From DASVEE01 sp036399695 (GTDB lineage: Bacteria > Acidobacteriota > Thermoanaerobaculia > Gp7-AA8): a stretch of DNA of 43,963 nucleotides. The stretch spans positions 1 through 43,963 of the forward strand of contig DASWMP010000233.1 of NCBI GenBank assembly GCA_036399695.1. Direction: 5' to 3'. Shown piece by piece: positions 23,001-30,346 of the stretch (position 1 is its first letter; each line of letters opens with the position of its first letter). The notes below the pieces were generated by a model. It was not told the DNA's origin. It did no database searches and saw nothing but the letters and a program-made list of their open reading frames with translations. The translations under genes and the position numbers were made by a program.

Positions 23001-25374
23001 CGACGCGGCTGAGGATGTGCTCCGTCATGCCCGGCGCCACCGCGTACGTCCCGAGGAGCGCCCAGTAAGCCACGGCGACGACCGTGACGACGACCACCAG
23101 CATCGTGGCCGCCATGCGCGAGGCGGACGTCAGAAGCAGGAGCAGCGCGAGCGGGAGCCAGAAGGCGAGGACGGCGTAGATCGCGCCGAAGTCGCCGAGA
23201 ACGCCGAACATGATCACGACCGGCGTGAAGGCGAGCATCACGACGGCGGCGATCGTGTCGGCGAGCGGGATGTCGGAGGTGGCCGGCGCGCCGGCGTCGA
23301 GCACGCGCAGCGCGTTCTCCGTCTGCGCCAGCGGCCGGGCCAGCAGGACGAGCGCCGGGATGCCGAGGATCCAGAAGGGGGCGACGATCTGGCGGATGTA
23401 CTCCGGGGCGACGCTCGACAGCAGCAGGATGGCGATGGAGATGGCCAGCCACCAGATGAAGGGACGCTTGAGCGGCGGGGCGCTGAGCGCGCTCCAGACG
23501 TGACGGACGGGCTGCACCGCATAGCGCTGCAGCGCGTTGGACGACGGCGCGGTGCCGAGGCTCTGATCGCTGAGCGTGCGCCAGAAGGTGCGGCCCAGCT
23601 CGAACGTGATGCGGTACGGCAGGTGCCAGAGCGAGGCGGCGGCGCGCATCAGCGGCGTGCGCAGCGGCAGCGCGCTGAGGATGGCGAAGGCGGCGACGGC
23701 GTAGACCACGAGCAGGAGCCGGTCGAACGGCGACGAGGTGAAGCGCTCGGCCACGTTCGGCAGGATCTGGCGCGGCATCACCACCAGCTCGATCGCGGAG
23801 ACGACGGCCAGCGTCGCGGCGACGCCGATCGTCACGATGCTGCCTCGCTGGTGGTACGGCACGCCGGGGCGGTGGTGCAGCCAGAGGCGGACCGCGAGGG
23901 TGATGAGACCCGGCACGATGACGAGCGCGGCCAGCGTCCCGGCCAGCCCTTTGACCGTGACCTCGTCGACGGCCGTCGGCGAGAGGAGATAGCGGACGGC
24001 CAGGAGGACGCGGAAGAGCAGGAGCGACCAGACCGCGACGAGCACGCCGCCGATACACCAGAGGTCGCGCAGCCGCAGCCGCTGGGCTTTGCCGAAGGCG
24101 ATCGAGGTGAAGAAGAGCACCAGCGCGAGCCAGGCGCAGATGAGGGCGAGGAGCAGCGCCCGCGGCGTCGGCAGGTCGCGCACGAGCATGACTGTGAGGA
24201 CGAGCCCGGGGGAGTTGGCGCCGCGGATGATGAGCGGGACGTTCACACTGGACAGGGAACGCTGCGGCTCGAGCGCGGCGGCGAGACCGCCTCCGCCGTG
24301 CATCCATTGCGGCGTGTTGGACGGCGGCGGCGGAAGGAGGTCCTTACCGTCCGCGAAGCGGGGCAGGCCGGCGCGCGAGATCTGGATCGGCTCGCGGTGC
24401 CGGTAGTCGGGGGCGCCATGGCCGAGCGGCAGCAGGAACGTGTTCTGGCCGATCGTCGCCTCGCGGGCGAACGTGAGGGCACTGTCGTTGCCGCGGAAGG
24501 GTGGCAGGGAGCTGGTGCGGGTCCAGGGGGCCTCGAAGGTGAGGCGGGTGGCGCCCTGGTTGGCCGCCACCTGCATGCCGAGGCGGCGGCGGGGCCAGAG
24601 GACCTCCACGGTGGCGTCCGCGGGGATCGTGAGGTCGCGCCACGGCTCGTTATCGGCGACGAGACGGAGCTCGCCGCTGGTGGGACGGAGGACGCGGATG
24701 GAGCCGGCCCACTCTTCGAGGGCGTGGATGCTGGCGAGGTCAATCTTGCCGTCGCGGCGAAGATCGTTGAGCTGCGGGATGAGCAGGGAGTCGAGGACGC
24801 GCACGCGGGTGCCGTGCGTCGGCGGCGCGCTGAGGACGACGAGCGGCTCGGCCACGGCGGTGCGTCCGATGAGCAGCTTGGGACGGCGCAGCCATCCGCG
24901 CCGGGCGAGCTCGACGGAGAACCTGCCGAACTGCTTGGCGCCGCCGCCGAGCGTCAGGACGTCGCCGTTGGCGTAAGCGTCGCCAACGCGGACGAGGGCG
25001 GTGCCGCCGCGGGTGCTGAGTTTCATGCCGCCGGGACCGGGTGCGACGTGGACCTCGGGCCAGAAGCTGCCGTTCGGCCAGCCGAGGACAGCCGAGTGCT
25101 CGGGGCCACCGACGGCCACTTCACCTTCGGTGCGGTTTGCGGCCTCCACGGCGGTCCAGGCCACCTGGGTGGAGCGCGGCCACTCCGCGAGCGAGGCCAG
25201 CGGGGAGATGACGATGGGGATGGTGAGGAGCGTGCCCAGCAGTACGACGAGATACGGCGGGATGTGCCGGCCCTGCCGCAGCGTGGGCAGCGTCTCTTCG
25301 CGATGGCGGAACTCCAGAAACCAGGCCACGACCAGCGACCCGAAGACCGCAAGAGCCAGCAGCGGTAATGTCAT
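20074..25374 (-). CDS. SEDS glycosyltransferase-PBP transpeptidase fusion protein
   Basis: A 1766-residue protein. Two N-terminal helices bracket a long beta-rich extracytoplasmic domain (about 62-390), then many membrane segments follow. About 830-1000 matches the end of FtsW/RodA: TGLGYN, then IQYDSVYSFFVAGEHGILGG with Asp865 in the place of the HTDF acidic residue, then GRNLPLLATSSNSD like the LPFxSYGGSS signature. A pedestal-like linker (about 1100-1340) leads to a transpeptidase with Ser1392-A-A-Lys1395, Ser1461-D-Asn1463 and Lys1693-T-Gly1695, all intact. SxN-to-KTG distance (232 residues) is longer than usual because of an insert. Both glycan polymerisation and peptide cross-linking would sit in one chain. 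It opens the operon. Confidence 0.9.
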   Translation of the reverse strand: MTLPLLALAVFGSLVVAWFLEFRHREETLPTLRQGRHIPPYLVVLLGTLLTIPIVISPLASLAEWPRSTQVAWTAVEAANRTEGEVAVGGPEHSAVLGWPNGSFWPEVHVAPGPGGMKLSTRGGTALVRVGDAYANGDVLTLGGGAKQFGRFSVELARRGWLRRPKLLIGRTAVAEPLVVLSAPPTHGTRVRVLDSLLIPQLNDLRRDGKIDLASIHALEEWAGSIRVLRPTSGELRLVADNEPWRDLTIPADATVEVLWPRRRLGMQVAANQGATRLTFEAPWTRTSSLPPFRGNDSALTFAREATIGQNTFLLPLGHGAPDYRHREPIQISRAGLPRFADGKDLLPPPPSNTPQWMHGGGGLAAALEPQRSLSSVNVPLIIRGANSPGLVLTVMLVRDLPTPRALLLALICAWLALVLFFTSIAFGKAQRLRLRDLWCIGGVLVAVWSLLLFRVLLAVRYLLSPTAVDEVTVKGLAGTLAALVIVPGLITLAVRLWLHHRPGVPYHQRGSIVTIGVAATLAVVSAIELVVMPRQILPNVAERFTSSPFDRLLLVVYAVAAFAILSALPLRTPLMRAAASLWHLPYRITFELGRTFWRTLSDQSLGTAPSSNALQRYAVQPVRHVWSALSAPPLKRPFIWWLAISIAILLLSSVAPEYIRQIVAPFWILGIPALVLLARPLAQTENALRVLDAGAPATSDIPLADTIAAVVMLAFTPVVIMFGVLGDFGAIYAVLAFWLPLALLLLLTSASRMAATMLVVVVTVVAVAYWALLGTYAVAPGMTEHILSRVEVMKHGASAQEWLLDLEAPSAADPKAVTAANVRNALVHEWEHMALVRKGGWTGLGYNRAPASQSFIRQDTIQYDSVYSFFVAGEHGILGGLLLLAIFAVPAIFLLLRRTSLRLGDVLALAIGCALFGEAVAHAAMNVAQLWFSGRNLPLLATSSNSDVVRWGFLLGLMCQALLWSSRLQADSFDTIPETAVTRRNIFDPTFGYGGRRRWRHALFAAIIGAGLLVAYLTNDYAWLAYACAIPLAMSLRTREYAALALLPALLVTVLVVRGSVRAVRSDEYDVLTWSRLLKHVDELYDNGRLSFDPQTKRILFRDAEGKLTDRPSGATLMEAEVLRFNAMPLQQRIDGGRASLPAGFLNGVASPGDYYTRMFELWQQQTENDRRIRPSVFTINRAEGESEGEGDLKYEVRGNPDFNVVHSFSEDLSEDELQAVSIRGRNGPVEALGRAWVMGRWVYAPSAEARQLGLGWLRDAGEALYRVRKPQRARAAQLTIDAGLQRVTQQAAEDAGHTLFNGLIAQGAPGPMPPRVAFTIMNASTGETLAMGAWPRATGGDRWRSREATDGKRTWRELEPPLSWLTSTAPRALASRHAVDHNFSAIEMGSAAKPFWATAVLSVHPALDRILLVRNGDCDRVLNRRCYEQQMFGVPIGRKGWQVSPVARWVDFNTYLAASDNRYHTRLGLLGLARAGTTGIADDGRGVARSTRESLTGARTPWNHYPALADSTEHTRERANHLANLQQQPMATRMRDLFGAGSGMPPPEGDVRRHLLSFWSGDEHDDLRTSDGLEPLAIVSPEAVDLRLGRVNDTREFVAVLLGGATSRWSNVAAASAFSSWAMRRPVIAHVVARKGDAVPLPSRITAFDERAIAAAGKVRPGLRRVIEDGTALAIRGRVADFTRRYEVYAKTGTLATIDPDRPTSRIMIVIIDRNEKGNVRNAITLSFVAERSSPGFATQEVGRFVERYETELMRLLESEDAGR

Positions 25375-25419
25375 CTGTAGTTCCTACGCAGGGCGGAGGA
25401 AAACGTTCGCGGAAGGGTC

Positions 25420-25905
25420 ATCTTGGAGTGCGGTGGTGCGCAGCCACCGTTCTTTTACACAGCGTCCGCTGGGGGTGTGCAAAAGCGGCAGCTTCTGCTG
25501 CCGCAGTCCAAACTCGGCGGAATGCCGGTTTACATCGCGCCCGCATCGGGTAGCCACCACACGCCAAACCGGCATCGCGCGTTACGAGCCGTTCGCGGTA
25601 GTTTGGACTGCGGCAGCGGAAACTGCCGCTTTTTTACACGTGTAGCAGAGCGGTGGCGTTCGGAGGGTGTCTCAAAACCGTGCGCACACACTCTGATGGC
25701 CTGATTAGAAGGCGGCGCCTGCGGGCGCAGACAGACAGAGTGTCTGTCCCACATTGAATGCCAGCGTGCCCGATGTTCGGCGGAATCTGAATGTGGGACA
25801 GACACTCCTGTCTGTCCGCGCCCGCAGGCGCCGGTTCATCTCCGAAAGCCACCGCTCTGCTACACGTGTACAAGAGCGGTGGCGTTCGCCACCGCACTCC
25901 GAGAT
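25420..25905. repeat. Nested repeat island, copy 4
   Basis: Outer arms TCTTGGAGTGCGGTGG (25421-25436) and CGCCACCGCACTCCGAGAT (25887-25905) enclose three inner hairpins. The first has 34-bp arms at 25481-25514 and 25600-25633 (AAAAGCGGCAG...CCGCAGTCCAAACT), with an inner AATGCCGGTTT/AAACCGGCAT pair. The second is the GGACAGACA-type repeat with arms 25713-25754 and 25791-25833. The third has arms GCCACCGCTCT...AGAGCGGTGGC at 25848-25883. The 540-bp gap 25375-25913 holds no gene, only this island and the presumed promoter of the SEDS-PBP operon. Confidence 0.85.
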
Positions 25906-25913
25906 CCGGTGGA

Positions 25914-26333
25914 CTACGCCGTAAGCTCTGACTCGGCGAAGAAGAACGCGATTTCGGTGCTGGCGTTCTCGTCCGAGTCGGAGCCGTGGATCGCGTTCTG
26001 CTCGATCGACTCGCCGAACTCCGCGCGGATCGTGCCCTGGTCGGCCTTCTTCGGGTCCGTGGCGCCCATGAGCGCGCGCAGGCTCGGCACCGCGTCGTCC
26101 TTCTGCAGGGCGGCCACGTAGACCGGGCCGGACGTCATGTAGCGGACCAGATCGCCGTAGAAGGGGCGTTCCTTGTGGACGGCGTAGAAGGCTTCGGCCT
26201 GCTGCTGGGAGAGGCCGACCTTCTTCAGGCCGAGAATGCGGAAGCCTTCGGATTCGAGACGGCTGACGATTTTGCCGAAGTTCCCTTTGCGAACCGAATC
26301 CGGCTTGATGATCGTGAAAGTACGGTTGGACAT
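25914..26333 (-). CDS. ndk: Nucleoside diphosphate kinase
   Basis: A 139-residue enzyme that balances (d)NTP pools by phospho-transfer from ATP through a phospho-histidine. It starts MSNRTFTIIKPDSV, with RPFYGDLV and the active-site segment NAIHGSDS carrying His116. Length is normal. ATG 26333 fits the family N-terminus; a 12-residue upstream extension (from 26369) does not. It lies 61 nt downstream of the histidine kinase gene on the same strand. Confidence 0.97.
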   Translation of the reverse strand: MSNRTFTIIKPDSVRKGNFGKIVSRLESEGFRILGLKKVGLSQQQAEAFYAVHKERPFYGDLVRYMTSGPVYVAALQKDDAVPSLRALMGATDPKKADQGTIRAEFGESIEQNAIHGSDSDENASTEIAFFFAESELTA

Positions 26334-26394
26334 GCTTTTCCTCGTTTGATTGTCCGTCGCCCGGGACAACAGGCAACGCGTAATGGGGCGCGGA

Positions 26395-28518
26395 TTATAG
26401 CGCGCGGGCGTGGAGGGTCGGGACCGGGATGGCTCCGCCTGCTGCTTCGTCGTAATCGACCGGCAGGTAGAGCGTGAACGTCGAGCCGCGGCCGGGGGTC
26501 GACTGCACCTCGATCGTGCCGTGGTGCAGCTCCACGAAGTTGCGGGTGAGGGAGAGGCCGAGGCCGGTGCCTCCTTTGCGGGCGCGGCGGCCGTCTTCCG
26601 TCTGATAGAACTCTTCGAAAATCAGCGCGAGCGCGTCGGCGGGGATGCCGATCCCCTGGTCGGCTACGTCGATGCGGATCGTCGGCACGCCGAGAGGGGA
26701 GAGGAGGCGGTCGACCGTCGAGACGCGGATCTCGACCGTGGCGCCGTGCGGCGAGAACTTCACCGCGTTCGACAGCAGGTTGAAGAGGATCTGCTTGAGG
26801 CGTCCTTCATCGAGCCGGACGCGCGGCACGTTCGCGGCGATGGAGGTGATGATGTGCACCTGCACCTCGGCGGCGAACCCTTTCATCACCCGCTCGACCG
26901 CGGCGATCGTCTCGCGCAGGTCGAACTCGTCGGCGCGCAGCTCCATCTTGCCCGCTTCGATCTTCGAGAGATCGAGGATGTCGTTGATCAGCTCCAGCAG
27001 GTGATTGCCGGCCGAGTGGATGTTCTCGACGAAGCGGTAGAAGCGGGGCGGGAGGACGTTGCGCGCTGATTCGAGGAGAACGCTGGAGAAGCCGATGATC
27101 GAGTTGAGCGGCGTGCGCAACTCGTGGGACATGTTGGCCAGGAACTGGTTCTTCGAGCGGTCGGCGGCGAGGAGACGGAGGTTCGTCTCGCGCAGCTCGT
27201 TCGTCCGTTCCAGCACGCGCTGCTCGAGCGCGACCGTCATCGACTCCAGGTCCTTGTAGAGCTGCGCGTTCTCGATGGCCACGGCGGCCTGGTTGGCGAT
27301 GGCGGTGAGCAGGATCAGGTCGTCGTCCGAGAAGGCGTGCTTGCGGAAGCTCTCGACCGAGATGACGCCGATGACGCGGTCGCGCGCGACCATCGGTACG
27401 CCCATCCACGATTCGGTCGGCTTCGTATCCGGCACCGCTTTGACGCCGAAGCGGCGCTCTTCCGCGACGCTGCGGAGGAGCAGCGGCTGATGGTTGCGGA
27501 TGACCCAGGAGTTGAGCCCTTCACCGACCGGGAGGCGTTCCTTCGGCAGGAAGGTGTCGCCGCGCACGTCCAGCTCGAACGACAGCTCGTGCGTGGTTTC
27601 GTCGTAGAGGGCGATGGTGAAAAGGCTGCAGTCGATGACGCGCTTGCACTCGACGTAGATCGCCATCAGCAACTGATCGGTCGTGAAGCGGAGGGAGATC
27701 GTTTTCCCGATGTTGGTGAGCGAAGCGAGGCGCTGGAGCTGTTGCTGCTGTTTGGCGCGCGTCATCGCCAGGTTCCGGGCGATGTAGTTCGCGACGATCC
27801 CGGTGAAGGCGAGGGCCACGACGGCCCCCCAGCCGATCGGTCCCCAGGCCAGCGCCGTGAGGACGGCGTACGGGAGGGCGATGAAGGAGATGGCGGCGTC
27901 GATGACGTAGAGCCGGGCGATTTTGGCGATGGAGTAGCCGTACGAGCGCGCCGGCCAGAACATGAGGAGCGAGTTCATGAAGACCATGGCCGCGCCGCCC
28001 GCGGCGACCCGCATGGCGTTCTGCAGCGTCGGCTGCACGAGCGGGTAGGTGCCGCCGAGGAGCTCGTAGACGGTGGTGCCGACAATGACGGGGATGCCGT
28101 AGACGCCGAAGAGGCCGAAGACGCGTACCCAGTCGGTGAAGGCGTCCTGCCGCGCGATCTTGACAGGCCCGACCTGCAGGACGGCGAAGGCGCGGGTGAC
28201 GATCGAGACTCCTACCGCCACCCAGACCGCGACGACAGGGCCGAGCAGCGGGTACATGGCCATGTAGGCGGTGAGCACGAGCGCGACGTAGATCAGGTCC
28301 GTCAGCTCGAACTTGAGCAACGCCAGCGTCGCGGAGAAGAGGATGAAGATCAGGATGAGGATGCCGGCGTCGCCGCCGAGGCGATGGAGGATCTGGACGG
28401 TCTGTTGCTGCCGGATCAGCGTGATCCACACCATCAGCGCCAGGCCGGCAAGGCCCTGCAGTAGAAAAACCGAGATGACGCGGCGCCGCGCAGCCGCTTC
28501 GGGACTCGGAGGTGCCAT
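26395..28518 (-). CDS. GAF-domain membrane histidine kinase
   Basis: A 707-residue sensor kinase. Several membrane helices fill residues 15-255. A GAF domain spans about 275-425 (LTNIGKTISLRFTTDQLL through ANQAAVAIENAQLYKDL), then a coiled coil (EQRVLERTNELRETN). The HisKA box is SHELRTPLNSIIGF with phospho-acceptor His465. The HATPase_c domain shows N box NLLSNAVKFSP, G1 DQGIGIP, F box FEEFYQ and G2 GTGLGLSL. No receiver domain is attached and no response regulator lies next to it, so the partner is elsewhere. ATG 28518 was chosen because the membrane part starts right after it; the longer frame reads through a repeat. Confidence 0.92.
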   Translation of the reverse strand: MAPPSPEAAARRRVISVFLLQGLAGLALMVWITLIRQQQTVQILHRLGGDAGILILIFILFSATLALLKFELTDLIYVALVLTAYMAMYPLLGPVVAVWVAVGVSIVTRAFAVLQVGPVKIARQDAFTDWVRVFGLFGVYGIPVIVGTTVYELLGGTYPLVQPTLQNAMRVAAGGAAMVFMNSLLMFWPARSYGYSIAKIARLYVIDAAISFIALPYAVLTALAWGPIGWGAVVALAFTGIVANYIARNLAMTRAKQQQQLQRLASLTNIGKTISLRFTTDQLLMAIYVECKRVIDCSLFTIALYDETTHELSFELDVRGDTFLPKERLPVGEGLNSWVIRNHQPLLLRSVAEERRFGVKAVPDTKPTESWMGVPMVARDRVIGVISVESFRKHAFSDDDLILLTAIANQAAVAIENAQLYKDLESMTVALEQRVLERTNELRETNLRLLAADRSKNQFLANMSHELRTPLNSIIGFSSVLLESARNVLPPRFYRFVENIHSAGNHLLELINDILDLSKIEAGKMELRADEFDLRETIAAVERVMKGFAAEVQVHIITSIAANVPRVRLDEGRLKQILFNLLSNAVKFSPHGATVEIRVSTVDRLLSPLGVPTIRIDVADQGIGIPADALALIFEEFYQTEDGRRARKGGTGLGLSLTRNFVELHHGTIEVQSTPGRGSTFTLYLPVDYDEAAGGAIPVPTLHARAL

Positions 28519-28570
28519 GGGATGGGAGATGGTACTCCGGTTGGGGCGGAGTACGCCTGCGGGGGCGCGT

Positions 28571-28697
28571 TTTTGAGTTGTTGGTTGTTGGGTGTTGGTT
28601 TTTGGTGGCTCCGCTGCGCGGGCGGCTGTGTGGCCGAAGGTCAGCACCCGCGCAGCACCAAAAACCAAAAACCAAAAACCAAAACCCAGCCCCCAAC
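28571..28697. repeat. CCAAAAACC-type inverted repeat, copy 1
   Basis: Imperfect arms of about 50 bp (28571-28622 and 28646-28697) pair runs of GGTTTTTGGT with repeated CCAAAAACC units, plus the GCTGCGCGGG/CCCGCGCAGC core. It fills the gap between the histidine kinase start and the stop of the nucleotidyltransferase gene. A related copy follows at 29687-29774. Confidence 0.8.
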
Positions 28698-29684
28698 TCA
28701 CATCTGCGTGATCACCAGGCCAGTCTCATCCCTGGTCACCAGGGCATCCGTGAGCTGCAGTGGCTCGGCGATCTCTACGTCGTGGGCCACCACACATCGC
28801 TCCAGCCGTGCGCCTTTGGCGATGCGGCAGCGATCCCAGACGACGCTGTCCAGCAGGTCGCCTTCGACGTTGCTCTGGGCGCCGACCTGGGCGTGGACCA
28901 GGCGGCCGGTGATGCGGGCGCTTTCGTCGATGATGGAGTCGCCGTCGATGCGGGAGCCTCGGGCACGTTCGATCTCGCCGCGGAGGGTGGCGTCGTGGAG
29001 GGCGCGCGTGGCGCCGGTGTAGCGCTGGGGAGTGCCGATGTCGAACCAGACGCCGTCGTCGATCACGGCCGCCAGCTTGTCCGTCCCGGCGTCGAGCGCC
29101 GGCTGATAGACCTCGTCGACGATGCCGCTGAACTCCTTCTCCGGGAGGAGTTGGAAGATCCGGGAGCTGATGCAGTGCGCGCCGCCGAACATCAGCGCTT
29201 CGCCGCTGCCTTTTCCGAAGCCGGTGACGCGGCCGTTTTCGTAGAAGACAGGCGTGAACCGGTCGTTTGTTGGCGGATGCCGCAGTGCCAGCGCGGCCAG
29301 CGCGTCATTTGCACGCCGCGCGTCACGCATGGCGTCCCACTTCGGGAACTGGATCGTGTCGCCGTTGACGAGAAAGAACTCGCCGGCGCTTTCGAGCTGC
29401 TCGCGTACGCGCCGCACGCCGCCCCCGGTGCCGAGGATCTCTTCCTCGCGGGAGAAGTGAAACGTCGCCTCACGCGCATAGCAGTCGTGCAGATACCGCT
29501 CGATCGGCTCGGGAAGGTGGTGCAGGTTGACGACGACGTCGCGCACCCCGGCGCGGATGAACGCCTCGACCGCCCAGGCGATCAAAGGCCGGTTGCACAC
29601 CGGCACCATCGGCTTCGGAAGTGTGTAAGTGATGGGCCGCATGCGCGTTCCGTAGCCTGCGGCGAGGATCATGGCCTTAGTCAT
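28698..29684 (-). CDS. Sugar-1-phosphate nucleotidyltransferase with left-handed beta-helix tail
   Basis: A 328-residue NDP-sugar pyrophosphorylase. The N-terminal domain begins MILAAGYGTRMRPITYTLPKP, the nucleotide-binding signature G-x-G-T-R-x-x-P with the PKP substrate Lys, and shows VNGDT near 107 for metal binding. Residues about 245-328 are a hexapeptide beta-helix (IDESARITGRLVHAQVGAQSN). This is the RmlA/Mpg1-like architecture: NTP + sugar-1-phosphate to NDP-sugar + PPi. Sugar and base are unknown. Repeats of the CCAAAAACC type lie immediately on both sides. Confidence 0.93.
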   Translation of the reverse strand: MTKAMILAAGYGTRMRPITYTLPKPMVPVCNRPLIAWAVEAFIRAGVRDVVVNLHHLPEPIERYLHDCYAREATFHFSREEEILGTGGGVRRVREQLESAGEFFLVNGDTIQFPKWDAMRDARRANDALAALALRHPPTNDRFTPVFYENGRVTGFGKGSGEALMFGGAHCISSRIFQLLPEKEFSGIVDEVYQPALDAGTDKLAAVIDDGVWFDIGTPQRYTGATRALHDATLRGEIERARGSRIDGDSIIDESARITGRLVHAQVGAQSNVEGDLLDSVVWDRCRIAKGARLERCVVAHDVEIAEPLQLTDALVTRDETGLVITQM

Positions 29685-29686
29685 AG

Positions 29687-29774
29687 TGGTTGTTGGTTTC
29701 TGGTTTTCGGTTTTTGGTAGTGCTCACGGTGTGCCAGCGGCTCACCAAAAACCAACAACCAAAAACCGACAACG
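29687..29774. repeat. CCAAAAACC-type inverted repeat, copy 2
   Basis: Arms at about 29687-29722 (GGTTTTTGGT units) and 29743-29774 (CCAAAAACCAACAACCAAAA-type) fill the gap between the nucleotidyltransferase start and the stop of the CYTH gene. Confidence 0.75.
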
Positions 29775-29785
29775 GCGCGTAGCGC

Positions 29786-30346
29786 CTAAGGCAGCGCTTC
29801 CGGCGGAAACACCATGTTCTCCGGCAGGTCGGCGCGGGTGCGGCGGTGCTGGCGGTAGAGCTCCGCGTAGCTCTGGCGGAGGGCGGTGTCCATCGTCATG
29901 CCCAGCTCTTCGGCGACGGTGCGGATGGTCTCGACGGCGCCTTCGATCTCGAAGTAGTCACCGATGGGGGTGCGGTCGATGACGACTTCGACGTCGCGGA
30001 CGCGCCAGACTTCGCGGAACTTCTGGTAGCGGAACGTCGGCTTGAAGCCGAGGGAGTCGAAGAGCTGGATGGCCAGCTCGAAGCTCTCGACGCCGGTCTG
30101 CACTTCCTCTCGCGTCTTGACGGTGCCGTCGAAGGCGACCGGGCCTTTGAACGTCGCCAGCGCGTAGCGGCCGAACTTCCGGACGCGCAGGAGCGCGCCT
30201 TTCGTCCGCAGCTCGCCGCGACGATCGAGGACGATGTTGTCCTCGAACGTCTCCGGATAGAGCTGCTGCGCGCCGATGGCCTGCAGCCGCCTGACGAGTG
30301 CAGGCCGATCCCGCAACAGGAACTTCACCTCGATCTCCTGGGCCAT
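29786..30346 (-). CDS. CYTH-domain protein (class IV adenylate cyclase/triphosphatase-like)
   Basis: A 186-residue protein. The N-terminal ExExK signature is EIEVKF (residues 4-9); DNIVLD, LRVRKFGRYALATFKGP, VVIDRTPIGDYFEIEG and a C-terminal SYAEL follow, the alternating charged strands that line the triphosphate tunnel. Members cleave inorganic or thiamine triphosphate or make cAMP; the class IV cyclase/CyaB-like subgroup fits best. It overlaps the pgk stop by 1 nt (TGATG), so it is translated with gap and pgk. Confidence 0.9.
   Translation of the reverse strand: MAQEIEVKFLLRDRPALVRRLQAIGAQQLYPETFEDNIVLDRRGELRTKGALLRVRKFGRYALATFKGPVAFDGTVKTREEVQTGVESFELAIQLFDSLGFKPTFRYQKFREVWRVRDVEVVIDRTPIGDYFEIEGAVETIRTVAEELGMTMDTALRQSYAELYRQHRRTRADLPENMVFPPEALP

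Noticed and set aside
22369..25368. A 999-residue plus-strand frame
   Set aside because: It is antisense to the SEDS-PBP gene, and its sequence is a run of Arg/Glu/Asp/His with no domain pattern.
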